Of a stretch of DNA of 64,000 nucleotides, positions 27,471 through 36,439 are shown piece by piece. Position 1 is the stretch's first letter. Every line of letters starts with the position of its first letter. The notes under the pieces were generated by a model, which did not search any database, was not told the origin of the DNA, and worked only from the letters and a program-made list of their open reading frames with translations. The position numbers and the translations under genes were made by a program. Where the stretch lies: positions 124,001 to 188,000 of the forward strand of contig NZ_CP020104.1 of assembly GCF_002056795.1 (NCBI RefSeq). The letters are read 5' to 3'. This DNA is from Spirosoma aerolatum (GTDB lineage Bacteria > Bacteroidota > Bacteroidia > Cytophagales > Spirosomataceae).

Positions 27471-27977
27471 TTATCGTCCAAACAATGCATCTATTTTATC
27501 CTGCCGGGTGCTGTCTTCGAGTGGGTACTCTTTCCGCATTGGAAAGTAGTCCATCTCTTCCATGTTCAAAATCCGGCGTAAATCGGGATGGCCGTCGAAA
27601 ATAATCCCGAACAGATCAAACGTTTCACGCTCCATCCAGTTGGCACTGGCAAACAGGCTTGTCATCGTCGGAATATGGACATCGTCGGCGGCAAGGTACA
27701 CTTTTATACGTAGCCGGAAGTTATTGATTAGGCTATGTAAGTGATAGACGACGCAAAATTCCTTACCGGCCGAATCAGGGTAATGAACAGCCGTAATATC
27801 GGTCAAAAACCCGAACTGATAGGTAGAGTGCGACTTCAGAAATGAGACAAGTGGAATAATCTGCTCACGGCTGGTCGAAAACGTCAGCAGGTTATACGGG
27901 TCATCGAAGTCGGAAACGGCTTCGCCGAATTGGTTGATGATGTTCTGCGCAACTTCCTCGTTGGTCAGCATTGGCAA
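27471..27977 (-). CDS. nuoC: NADH-quinone oxidoreductase subunit C
   Basis: 30-kDa-type peripheral subunit of complex I. 168 residues. The family signature is WMERETFDLFGIIFDGHPDLRR (about residues 113-134; Asp, Gly and His conserved), followed by MEEMDYFPMRKEYPLED. It is a separate protein, not a NuoCD fusion. ATGs at the first and third codons both give a plausible start. Inverted repeats occupy the gaps on both sides. Confidence 0.95.
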   Translation of the reverse strand: MPMLTNEEVAQNIINQFGEAVSDFDDPYNLLTFSTSREQIIPLVSFLKSHSTYQFGFLTDITAVHYPDSAGKEFCVVYHLHSLINNFRLRIKVYLAADDVHIPTMTSLFASANWMERETFDLFGIIFDGHPDLRRILNMEEMDYFPMRKEYPLEDSTRQDKIDALFGR

Positions 27978-27997
27978 AAGTGAATGAGTGAAAGCAA

Positions 27998-28053
27998 ATG
28001 AGTGAATAGGGGAGAGGGCGTCTTAGCAATTACCAGCTCATCTATTCACTCAT
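27998..28053. repeat. Short inverted repeat in the nuoB-nuoC spacer
   Basis: 12-bp perfect arms (ATGAGTGAATAG and its complement, 27998-28009 and 28042-28053) around a 32-nt loop. Confidence 0.6.
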
Positions 28054-28060
28054 CCTGTAC

Positions 28061-28606
28061 TTATTGAATGCTATACGAATTCAGTAACTTCTGGTATTCT
28101 TCGGTATTTCGCCGACGGAGCGATTCGTTTTTGGCAAGCTCCTGAACCTGCAACACACCTTCCAGAATTTGCTCAGGGCGAGGTGGGCAACCAGGCACGT
28201 ATACATCGACAGGGATAATCCGGTCGATACCCTGCAGGACGCTGTAGGTGTCGAAAATACCACCGCTCGACGCACAGGCACCAATGGCAATGACCCAGCG
28301 AGGCTCGGCCATTTGCAGGTAGACCTGTTTGACAACGGGGGCCATCTTTTTCGCGATAGTTCCCGCTACCAGCAGCATGTCGGCCTGCCGGGGTGAAAAA
28401 CTCGGACGTTCGGCCCCAAAACGACCTAAATCGTAATGAGAAGCCATCGTCGACATAAACTCAATACCACAGCAGGAGGTGGCAAAGGGCAGTGGCCAAA
28501 GCGAATTAGCGCGGGCCAGGCCTATAATTTTATCGAATGAAGTAGCCGAAAAACCTGGTCCGTCATAACTTGCAGGGGCTTCAGCCAGCTTAATGTCAGT
28601 TGCCAT
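28061..28606 (-). CDS. nuoB: NADH-quinone oxidoreductase subunit B
   Basis: Holds the terminal cluster N2, which reduces quinone. Cysteine ligands are seen in [10 protein letters not shown] (the CC pair), [12 protein letters not shown] and VPGCPPRPE. The start [11 protein letters not shown] at 28604-28606 is preferred; an in-frame ATG 9 bp upstream exists. 181 residues. The gap to nuoA is 81 bp, and that to nuoC carries a small inverted repeat. Confidence 0.95.
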   Translation of the reverse strand: MATDIKLAEAPASYDGPGFSATSFDKIIGLARANSLWPLPFATSCCGIEFMSTMASHYDLGRFGAERPSFSPRQADMLLVAGTIAKKMAPVVKQVYLQMAEPRWVIAIGACASSGGIFDTYSVLQGIDRIIPVDVYVPGCPPRPEQILEGVLQVQELAKNESLRRRNTEEYQKLLNSYSIQ

Positions 28607-28687
28607 GAAAAACACGATCCGCCGTTGCGGTTGTAGTTGGTTACTATAACAACGAATAAATATGCTGTAAAATTCATTTGTTGGGGC

Positions 28688-29059
28688 TTATTCCCACTTC
28701 AACACACCCTTGCGAATGATGTAGTAAAAGCCAGCCAGCAAGAGCCCCATAAACAGCACCATCTCAATAAAACCGGCCATGCCTAAGCCTTTAAAATTAA
28801 CGGCCCAGGGATATAAAAAGATCACCTCTACATCGAACAGGACGAAGAGGATAGCAATCAGGAAATATTTGATGGAAATGGGTGTACGAGCGTCGCCCTG
28901 AACAGGAATACCACACTCAAATGGATCGTCTTTTTTCTGACTGTGGCGTTTAGGACCGATTGCGTGGGTAACGATCATCGTCGTTACGATGAATCCCAGT
29001 GCTAAACCGAGTTGAATCAGCACCGGCAAATAATCGGCCGGAACATAGGTTGCATTCAT
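28688..29059 (-). CDS. nuoA: NADH-quinone oxidoreductase subunit A
   Basis: Small membrane subunit at the base of the quinone channel; 123 residues, three helices. Marked by the loop DPFECGIPVQGDARTPISIKYFLI after helix 1 and FDVEVIFLYPWAV in helix 2, both family hallmarks. It is the first gene of the operon; a promoter pair lies just upstream (29141-29182). Confidence 0.95.
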   Translation of the reverse strand: MNATYVPADYLPVLIQLGLALGFIVTTMIVTHAIGPKRHSQKKDDPFECGIPVQGDARTPISIKYFLIAILFVLFDVEVIFLYPWAVNFKGLGMAGFIEMVLFMGLLLAGFYYIIRKGVLKWE

Positions 29060-29140
29060 AGACGTAGGTTGCGAAGAACGGGCAAAGGTAGCGATAAAAC
29101 GAATAAACTCACGTGAATAAGCTCATCGTAGCCTTTGCGT

Positions 29141-29182
29141 CAAATATACATCAAATATACGATACACGACTTGTTTAATCAA
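29141..29182 (-). promoter_or_regulatory. Promoter of the nuo operon (TTG-N20-TATATTTG)
   Basis: On the minus strand TATATTTG (29159-29152) fits TAnnTTTG, with TTG (29182-29180) 20 bp upstream. A second copy of TATATTTG occurs at 29148-29141. About 90 bp before nuoA. Confidence 0.55.
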
Positions 29183-29216
29183 TTACCGATTGCTTTGATC
29201 AATTGGATAAAAAGCC

Positions 29217-29245
29217 AAAAGCCTTTTCGAACAGAAAAGGCTTTT
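29217..29245 (-). terminator. Intrinsic terminator after SASA esterase 1
   Basis: AAAAGCCTTTTC / GAAAAGGCTTTT 12-bp stem, 5-nt loop, followed on the minus strand by a T-rich stretch. It ends the esterase transcript 22 bp after its stop and lies upstream of the nuo promoter. Confidence 0.88.
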
Positions 29246-29267
29246 GCAAAATGACTACTGATTTGGT

Positions 29268-31478
29268 TTATCGATTGATGATGACGCGTTTGGATAGGTC
29301 GAACCCGTTCGAATGAACGCGAATGAGATAAACTCCCTGTGCCAGTCCTGATAAATCGACTACCTTCCGTTGGTCAAGTAGTGGAATCTGGCTTGAATAG
29401 ATTTTTTGACCCGTTAACGTAAATACGTCAATATCGGCATTTTTTAAATCTTCCAGGGTTTCAATAGCTACTGTCCCATCAACTGACGGATTAGGGTAAA
29501 TAACCAGTCCTCCGTTAGAACGGTCGAATGTGAACGGTTTAGGCGCACTGAAGGTTGAATAACAGGTCAGATTATTCCCGTTAGCCAGTGCAAACGTAGT
29601 TTTTGTTCGCGCTGAATAATTGGCCGATACCACTACTTTAATTACGGCATCGTTTTTAGGAAGCACTTCTGTATTGTTACGTCGCCAATCGAATAAATCA
29701 GGTTGCCCGCCGGTAGGTGTAGGTAGTACCGCCTGTAAGCTGTAAGGGCCTACTTGCTCAATACTCGGTACAGGGACTTTGGGCCGAACCGTTAGATTGA
29801 TACTCGCTGTCTGGCTGGACTTACAGCCGTATACACTCTGTGCCTGTAACGTGTAGGTTCCGGCTTTACTCAGTGTAATGGTTTTACCAATCGATGTTGT
29901 GCCGCTTGCACTCCATATACCTGTGCTGTTGGCACTCGTATTCGCAAGAAAGACTGCCGACGAATCAGCACAGATTTGTTGTTGTGTATCAACTACTTTT
30001 CCAGGCTGGCTAGCCAGAGAAATAGTGGGTGCTGATGGCTGAATAGGACTTTGTACGTCAAGAATTGGCGATAAATAGGTTCGTCCACCTCCATCTTTCA
30101 ATGTAGCCTGATAAGTGCCCGGCTGACTAACGGTAATACTTTGTGTCGTCTGCCCTGTATTCCAGGTATACGATTTATAAGCGTTTGGCAAGGTGAGTGT
30201 TAAAGCGTTGCCCGAAGTGCCACAGGTGACATTAATAGCTGGTTGGAGCAGTGGAGGCAGCGGTAGTGAACTTGCAAAAAAGGCGGTGTTTAGGCTTTCG
30301 TACCAGGCTTGACCCAGATCAATAAGCCCTTTGTCGCCTGGATTATTAGTTGTACGGTTCCCGAAGTGAACGTCGTCGAAGCGGGGAATCTGGATATTAT
30401 CCGTAAAAGGGCCTGCAAATACGTTATTGGCGTAGGTGTTGATCACATCGTTTTGAGCCTGGATAACATCCTGGCTTACCGAATTGTTGCTGTACGACGA
30501 CCGGGCCAGAACCCAGGCTGGATAATTCTGGATGTCGGCACGGGTCTTATTGACCAGATACTGCATGGCAGTAGCATACTCTTTACGAGGAGTATGTAAT
30601 GGGAAGTTGTCGAATTCACCCTGCTGCCACAATACGGCACGTAGGCCAAGCAGTGAGCTATAATAGCGTAAGGATACAAGCAAATTGCCATAGGGCATGC
30701 CTACTGGAAAGTTTTCATCAGGCGTACCTAGGGCAAATATCTGTTTAGTGATTTTGCCATCGGCACTTTCGGTCCAGTTTTGAATCGTCGTTGCTTCCCA
30801 GGCCGTATTGATAAAGAGTACCGGAACATTATACTGCTTCACCAACAGATCGCCAAGATAGCCCCAGCACCAGGCACTCTGACCTCGAGGGCCGATAATG
30901 GCCGTTGCTGTTAATTGCTGGAAGGCGGGGGCTGGTGGATCAGCGAGTGAATTTTTGGCGATATTATCGTACGCCAGGCAATTGACCCGGTCATCATTGG
31001 CGGCCGTTGCGCCATAATTTAAGCCAGCCCTTGTGATGAAACCTTGTGCGTTGGACTGTCCCGTTATAATGAATACTTCGCCAACTCCTATTTTCCGAAC
31101 AACATCACTGCCTATTACATTGCCACCGGCAAATGCCTGAACTTCCAGCCGATACCAGCCACCTTTTGCTTTTAAAGAACCCTGGAAAATACCACCCTGT
31201 GGATTCTTTTGTATAGTAACCCAGTTCGTACCTAATCCTTGCCCAGCCACCTCTTCCTGAACGCGAGCCTGAACACTGTCGACGGGCTGGTATATACTTC
31301 CTGAAAGATAAAACGTACAGGTGTTATCATTCGCACGTTGGAAAATAGCCCGCGTAACCGGATAAGTAATTTTTATGATAGAGTTGGTACTTTGAGCGGA
31401 TACCCACGTACTCATCCACGTAAGGCAACATACTAAACCATGTACTAATAAATAACGATTGCTCATTTTATCTTTCAA
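29268..31478 (-). CDS. Secreted SASA-family esterase with T9SS sorting domain (paralog 1)
   Basis: Exported carbohydrate esterase of the sialate-O-acetylesterase (SASA/DUF303, CE6-like) type. Signal peptide ends in TWVSAQ. The SGNH-fold nucleophile motif is VFIITGQSNAQGF (about residue 135), a conserved VLWQQGEFDN comes later, and the DxxH motif is FDDVHFGNR. C-terminal to this are Ig-like segments and a T9SS type A sorting domain starting at YPNPSVDGT and ending in RVIINR. It likely removes O-acetyl groups from plant or algal polysaccharides at the cell surface. Adjacent to a longer paralog (165-bp gap). A start at codon 5 (31466) is also possible. Confidence 0.82.
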   Translation of the reverse strand: MKDKMSNRYLLVHGLVCCLTWMSTWVSAQSTNSIIKITYPVTRAIFQRANDNTCTFYLSGSIYQPVDSVQARVQEEVAGQGLGTNWVTIQKNPQGGIFQGSLKAKGGWYRLEVQAFAGGNVIGSDVVRKIGVGEVFIITGQSNAQGFITRAGLNYGATAANDDRVNCLAYDNIAKNSLADPPAPAFQQLTATAIIGPRGQSAWCWGYLGDLLVKQYNVPVLFINTAWEATTIQNWTESADGKITKQIFALGTPDENFPVGMPYGNLLVSLRYYSSLLGLRAVLWQQGEFDNFPLHTPRKEYATAMQYLVNKTRADIQNYPAWVLARSSYSNNSVSQDVIQAQNDVINTYANNVFAGPFTDNIQIPRFDDVHFGNRTTNNPGDKGLIDLGQAWYESLNTAFFASSLPLPPLLQPAINVTCGTSGNALTLTLPNAYKSYTWNTGQTTQSITVSQPGTYQATLKDGGGRTYLSPILDVQSPIQPSAPTISLASQPGKVVDTQQQICADSSAVFLANTSANSTGIWSASGTTSIGKTITLSKAGTYTLQAQSVYGCKSSQTASINLTVRPKVPVPSIEQVGPYSLQAVLPTPTGGQPDLFDWRRNNTEVLPKNDAVIKVVVSANYSARTKTTFALANGNNLTCYSTFSAPKPFTFDRSNGGLVIYPNPSVDGTVAIETLEDLKNADIDVFTLTGQKIYSSQIPLLDQRKVVDLSGLAQGVYLIRVHSNGFDLSKRVIINR

Positions 31479-31643
31479 TAACTTGTATACTGTTACTGCA
31501 TAAAATAATCAGTAACAAAAAGACATGCAAAAATCAGACCGCTCTAGATACCAGTCTCCGAATAACTGGATCAGTGCGATTTCCCAATAAAATGCAAAAT
31601 TAAGGTTAGCAACTATGATTAAACGGTTAAAACCAAATTAATA

Positions 31644-34625
31644 TTACAATCCGAGGATTATTCGCTTTGAAACGTCGAAACCCGGCGATTGAACCCGAAG
31701 AATATAAGAACCCGACGGCATTGCTGTTAAAGTGAGTTGTTTTCGATCATCAAACGTTGGTACCGCTGTCTTCAATACTACCTGCCCCGTGAGCGTGTAA
31801 ATGGTAAGCGTAGCATTCGTTAGGTTCTCTTTTGTTTCAATCGTTAAGATTTTGTCAGGATTTGGATTTGGGTACACACTTAATCCTTTGTCATTCGGGT
31901 CAATCGTAAAGGTTAGTGGGGCCGATGGCTGGGAGAAGCAGGTCAGCGTTCCAGAATAAACGATCGATGCACGAGCAGTGTACGTGCCTGATTCACTCGC
32001 TTTTATGCTGGAGGTCTGTACGGCCAGAGAGTCGTTGTCACGACGCCAGCGAAATATGGTGCCATTTGTTGAACTGATGGCTTGTAATGTATATGTACCA
32101 GCTACATTGATTGTTGGGGCTGGAGGCAAAGGTCTTAATTCAACAGTTGTTGAGCCTGCCTGGGCTGACACACAGCCATTCACATCCCGAATTTTAGCTG
32201 AATAAGTCCCCTCAGTAGTTCGGGTAATGCTCTGCGTCGAATCGCCCGTGCTCCAGAAAACCGTATACTGTCCATCTACGCGTAAGGTAACTTTATCTCC
32301 CTCGCATATGGTCGATGATGGGTTGGCTACAATGGTTGGAGTAGCTGGCAGTGGGTTTACTTTTACAGGAATAACCGATGAGTAGGGCGACAGACAATTA
32401 TTTTCGTCCCGGGCCTGTACAGCATAATTGCCAGACGTGGTGACCACAATTGATTTATCCGTTTGGCCACTCGACCAGACTACGCCTACGGCACTGGCCG
32501 CGTTTAGAGTAACCCGGTTTCCTTCGCAAAAGGTTGTTATACCCGCAGCCGACACAGTAGGTGTTTGGGGCAATGGATTTACTTTAATAATCACTTGGTC
32601 AGACTCCTCGGACGTACAGCCAAACTCGTTGCGGGTACGAACCGCAAAGTTGCCCGACTGGTTCAGGGTGATGCTCTGTGAGGTCTGACCACTGGTCCAC
32701 TGGTAGGCTACGTTCTGGGGAGCTGTTAGGGTTACGTTACGATCCGCACAAAAAATAGTCGGTCCATTGGCCGAAATAACGGGCTTGGCTGGTACAGGGT
32801 TTGCCGTGACAACGATGGTATTCGATTGGGCAGATGTACAGCCGTTTTGATCAGTAACTGTCAGAAAGTAGAAGCCAGACGATCCAATAGTGGCTACTTT
32901 ACCATTTTGACCGTCGCTCCAGTTATACTGTACGTTATCACTACTGGCACGGAGCGTTGTATTATCTCCCTGGCAGAAGGTCGTTGACTTTTCGTTGGTG
33001 ATTGTTGGCGTGGCAGGTAATGGATTAACTGTCACATTGAGGGTATTTGAGGTAAAGTCACAACCACTTATATCTCGGTAACGTACAAAATAGATACCCG
33101 CTGTAGTCGTAGAAAATCCTCGGGAGGTACTTACCGTGGTATTATTTTGCTGATTGATCCAGGTAACATTATCATAGTTACTTGTTAGGGAAAGGCTACT
33201 GCCTATACATACCGAAGGAGGACGATTGCCAACGACCAAGGCAACAGGGGCATCAGAGACTCTGATTTGGCCCGTATAAAATGTGTTACCTTTCGAATCT
33301 TTAACTTTAGCCCGGTAAGTTCCAGCTCCTTTTGTGATTGAACTCCCCGACTCACCCGATTCCCATTGTACGGTTGGATAGTTTCCGGCAACCGTCAATT
33401 TCAGGTTATTGCTGCCAGCACATTCTACACTGACGGTTGGTGCCAAAGCAGGGCTAATTGGCGTTGAGGTTTGAAAAAAGGCATCGGTTAAGCTGCCATT
33501 CCAGGCGCCAGCAACCTCAACAAGGCCGTTATAATCGAAGTGAACGCCGTCGGGATCATTTAAAGGCGGTCGTGTACGCGGTACTTGGATACCGTCGGTA
33601 TTAGGGCCTGCAAATACATTAGATACGGTACTTATGACCTGGTTCTGCCCAGCAATGATTTGTTGGTCTGTACCCCCTATAAAATCACCGTAGCTAGCTC
33701 TGGCAACCATCCAGGACATGTTCTGACCATAATCCTGACGAGCCTGATTAATCACAAACTGTAAGTCGTTGGCGTAGGAGTTTGCGCTGGTATTGATCAA
33801 ATTATCTGCTTCGCCCTGATGCCATAGTACAGCACGCACACCCAGCATGTTGGCGTAATACTGGAGAGCCAGTTTTAAGTTGATATAAGGTTGGCGTGGA
33901 CTATAGGGGGCTCCGCTGTACACGCTGTAAGCTACTCCTCCTTCGGGTGCACTTTCCCGCCAGTTCCGAACAGCCGTTCCTGTGAAAGCGCCGTTGAAGA
34001 ACATGATAGGAACGTTGAGTCGCTTTACCAATAGATCGCCTAACAAGCCCCAGCACCAACTTCCTACCCCTCGAGGTGCAATCGAAAATCCGTCCGTATT
34101 GTCCAGCATGGAAAAAACGGGAGTTGGAGGGTCATTTGGAAAGCCGTCTCCTGGATACTGGTAATTTACACAATTTACCCGGTCATTTTGAGGGTTTGGC
34201 GCACTTTGATGAACGCCCTGTGCATTGGATTGCCCCGCTACGACAAATACCTCGCCAATACCTACTCGCTCAATGGTGGTTACATTCCCAACCTGCTGGT
34301 CATTATTCATACCACGCACCTCAAGATTATACCAACCGCCTTTTCCTTTCAAATCGCCTGCAAAGACGCCCCCTGTAGGATTATTCTGAATAGCAGCCCA
34401 ATCAGTTGACGTACCCTGACCGTCGCGTGCTTGTATACGAGCTTCTATGCGGGTTACTGCTGATGTATAATAGCCTGTAATTCGAAAAGTTGCTTCATTT
34501 GACTGATTACGTTGAAAAACAGCCCGGCTCACGGGGAAAGACACCTGAATCTGTGCTGTTGCCAGAAAAGATAAGAGTAAACAGACTGTTGTACCGAGCG
34601 TCCTGAAAAAATGGTTCATAATCAT
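31644..34625 (-). CDS. Secreted SASA-family esterase with Ig-like repeats and T9SS domain (paralog 2)
   Basis: 993-residue paralog of the previous gene with the same order of parts: signal peptide (SFLATAQ), SASA domain with VFVVAGQSNAQGV, VLWHQGEADN and DPDGVHFDYNG, then an array of Ig-like repeats, and a C-terminal T9SS domain (YPNPNPDKILTIETKENL, RIILGL). The repeats, at about residues 455-830 (roughly 32130-33260), are about five units of about 80 residues, each with NPLPxTPT and an FCxGxxxTL core and a paired later cysteine. They lengthen the stalk between catalytic and sorting parts. It is encoded 46 bp after obg, with no terminator recognised between the two, so readthrough from obg is possible. 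Confidence 0.82.
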   Translation of the reverse strand: MIMNHFFRTLGTTVCLLLSFLATAQIQVSFPVSRAVFQRNQSNEATFRITGYYTSAVTRIEARIQARDGQGTSTDWAAIQNNPTGGVFAGDLKGKGGWYNLEVRGMNNDQQVGNVTTIERVGIGEVFVVAGQSNAQGVHQSAPNPQNDRVNCVNYQYPGDGFPNDPPTPVFSMLDNTDGFSIAPRGVGSWCWGLLGDLLVKRLNVPIMFFNGAFTGTAVRNWRESAPEGGVAYSVYSGAPYSPRQPYINLKLALQYYANMLGVRAVLWHQGEADNLINTSANSYANDLQFVINQARQDYGQNMSWMVARASYGDFIGGTDQQIIAGQNQVISTVSNVFAGPNTDGIQVPRTRPPLNDPDGVHFDYNGLVEVAGAWNGSLTDAFFQTSTPISPALAPTVSVECAGSNNLKLTVAGNYPTVQWESGESGSSITKGAGTYRAKVKDSKGNTFYTGQIRVSDAPVALVVGNRPPSVCIGSSLSLTSNYDNVTWINQQNNTTVSTSRGFSTTTAGIYFVRYRDISGCDFTSNTLNVTVNPLPATPTITNEKSTTFCQGDNTTLRASSDNVQYNWSDGQNGKVATIGSSGFYFLTVTDQNGCTSAQSNTIVVTANPVPAKPVISANGPTIFCADRNVTLTAPQNVAYQWTSGQTSQSITLNQSGNFAVRTRNEFGCTSEESDQVIIKVNPLPQTPTVSAAGITTFCEGNRVTLNAASAVGVVWSSGQTDKSIVVTTSGNYAVQARDENNCLSPYSSVIPVKVNPLPATPTIVANPSSTICEGDKVTLRVDGQYTVFWSTGDSTQSITRTTEGTYSAKIRDVNGCVSAQAGSTTVELRPLPPAPTINVAGTYTLQAISSTNGTIFRWRRDNDSLAVQTSSIKASESGTYTARASIVYSGTLTCFSQPSAPLTFTIDPNDKGLSVYPNPNPDKILTIETKENLTNATLTIYTLTGQVVLKTAVPTFDDRKQLTLTAMPSGSYILRVQSPGFDVSKRIILGL

Positions 34626-34670
34626 TGAAAATGCGACCAGTCAAGGCGTATGCGCTGACTTTTTCCCCAT

Positions 34671-35678
34671 CTACGTGCTTGGGTCAACGGCCGTCAGATT
34701 TTGCCAGATGATATCTTTTAACTCCTCAAGCCCACGTTGGCTTACCGATGAAATAAATGCGACTGGTACTTTCTTAGGTAAATACTCCTTTAAACCCGCT
34801 AACGTGTCATCATCGACTAAATCCATTTTAGTAATGGCGAGCAGGCGTGTTTTATCCATCAATTCTGGATTGAACTCGCGCAGTTCATGGAGCAGCGTAT
34901 TATATTCTTTCCGTATATCGTCAGAGGTAGCCGGAATGAGAAACAATAAGACTGAGTTCCGTTCGATATGGCGTAAAAATCGTAGACCAAGCCCCTTGCC
35001 CTGTGAAGCACCTTCAATAATCCCTGGAATGTCGGCCATAACGAATGACTTGAAGTCTCGATAAGCTACGACTCCCAGATTGGGTACGAGGGTTGTAAAG
35101 GGATAGTCGGCAATTTCGGGGCGTGCTGCAGACAAGACCGATAATAAAGTGGATTTTCCAGCATTCGGGAATCCAACCAGACCGACATCGGCCAATAATT
35201 TCAATTCCAGGATAACCCATTCATCCATACCCGGCTCACCCGGTTGAGCGTAGTAGGGTGCCTGCTGAGTCGATGTTTTATAATGATCATTTCCCAGGCC
35301 GCCACGGCCGCCCGGAAACAAAATAATCTCCTGTTGATCTTCAGTGATTTCCGCCAGTTGTTCTCCTGAATCAGGATTTCGGGCAATAGTACCCAGGGGT
35401 ACTTCTAGGATGACATCTTCTCCCTGTGCTCCACTTCGTCGGCCACCTTCACCCGCTACCCCGTTGCCTGCTTTAACATGCTTCCGGTATTTCAGGTGCA
35501 GCAACGTCCAGAGTTGTGCATTACCACGTAAAATAATATGCCCTCCTCGTCCACCATCTCCACCATCAGGTCCGCCTTTGGGGGTGTGCTTTTCCCGACG
35601 AAAGTGGACTGATCCCGCTCCGCCAGCACCTGACCGACAATTTATTTTAACGTAATCAATAAAATTTGACGAAGCCAT
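34671..35678 (-). CDS. obgE: Obg/CgtA ribosome-assembly GTPase
   Basis: Essential GTPase that assists 50S ribosome maturation and links growth to nucleotide levels. The glycine-rich Obg fold occupies about residues 1-160 (many GGxGG turns such as [10 protein letters not shown]), then the G domain: G1 GFPNAGKST (about 167), G3 [11 protein letters not shown]4 ITKMDLVD and G5 FISSVS. Length 335 fits the form lacking the variable C-terminal domain. It follows adk by 8 bp in the same direction. The start [12 protein letters not shown] is unambiguous. Confidence 0.95.
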   Translation of the reverse strand: MASSNFIDYVKINCRSGAGGAGSVHFRREKHTPKGGPDGGDGGRGGHIILRGNAQLWTLLHLKYRKHVKAGNGVAGEGGRRSGAQGEDVILEVPLGTIARNPDSGEQLAEITEDQQEIILFPGGRGGLGNDHYKTSTQQAPYYAQPGEPGMDEWVILELKLLADVGLVGFPNAGKSTLLSVLSAARPEIADYPFTTLVPNLGVVAYRDFKSFVMADIPGIIEGASQGKGLGLRFLRHIERNSVLLFLIPATSDDIRKEYNTLLHELREFNPELMDKTRLLAITKMDLVDDDTLAGLKEYLPKKVPVAFISSVSQRGLEELKDIIWQNLTAVDPST

Positions 35679-35686
35679 AAATCTTT

Positions 35687-36268
35687 CTACCGCACAACCG
35701 ACTCTTCAATTTTTTGACAGATAGTTTGAAAAATATCTTCAATACTACCGATGCCGTCGATGGCTACGTATTTTTCCTGTTGATTATAATAGTCAGCCAC
35801 GGGAGCTGTTTTGTCGTTATACTCTTTAACACGCCGACGAATCAGCTCTTCGTTCTGGTCGTCGGGGCGGCCCGAAGTTTGCCCGCGTAATAAAAGGCGT
35901 CGGGTCAATTCTTCACTGTCAACAACCAGGGCAACCATGACCGTGATCCGGGTTTGATGCTGATCTAGCAGTTGATCAAGGGCAATGGCCTGGTTGACAG
36001 TTCGTGGAAACCCATCGAAAATAAACCCAGGAGCCGCTTGATTTTCCTGCAATTTACTCTCAATCATCCCAATTACGACTTCATCGGGAACCAATAAGCC
36101 GTTATCCATTAATTGTTTGGCTCTGAGGCCAAGCTCGGTACCCGCAGCAATTTGCGATCGTAGCAAATCGCCTGTAGACAAGTGAACCAGATTGTATTTT
36201 TGAATTAACTTTTCGCTTTGGGTACCTTTCCCTGCTCCCGGCGGGCCAAACAGTACAAGATTAAGCAT
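35687..36268 (-). CDS. adk: Adenylate kinase
   Basis: Converts AMP and ATP to two ADP. The P-loop is [11 protein letters not shown] close to the N-terminus, followed by [11 protein letters not shown] and later [10 protein letters not shown] and RRRVKEYN. From the ATG at 36266-36268 ([13 protein letters not shown]) the protein is 193 residues, the short (LID-reduced) form; a longer reading from 36382 adds an N-terminal extension without family support. It is upstream of obg, and a terminator-like hairpin lies ahead of it at 36387. Confidence 0.95.
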   Translation of the reverse strand: MLNLVLFGPPGAGKGTQSEKLIQKYNLVHLSTGDLLRSQIAAGTELGLRAKQLMDNGLLVPDEVVIGMIESKLQENQAAPGFIFDGFPRTVNQAIALDQLLDQHQTRITVMVALVVDSEELTRRLLLRGQTSGRPDDQNEELIRRRVKEYNDKTAPVADYYNQQEKYVAIDGIGSIEDIFQTICQKIEESVVR

Positions 36269-36386
36269 ACGGCTTCTTAAAGGGGTGTCGTTTTTAGACA
36301 AAAAAATTGCGCCCGCAAAGTTACAATAGCCCCGGAAAAATAATAGCGATATTCCTTGATAGTCATGCTTTTCTACTAGCAAAATA

Positions 36387-36417
36387 AAAAAGCGCAGGTT
36401 TCAAACCTACGCTTTTT
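36387..36417 (-). terminator. Intrinsic terminator after the TPR gene
   Basis: AAAAAAGCGcAGGTTT / AAACCTaCGCTTTTTT hairpin with an internal mismatch, flanked by A and T runs, 22 bp after the TPR stop. It can stop transcription in either direction. Confidence 0.85.
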
Positions 36418-36439
36418 TATTGTATTCTCTAAAATCTGC

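Noticed and set aside
35687..36382. Longer N-terminal start of adenylate kinase
   Set aside because: The extra residues are unlike the family, which begins near [13 protein letters not shown].
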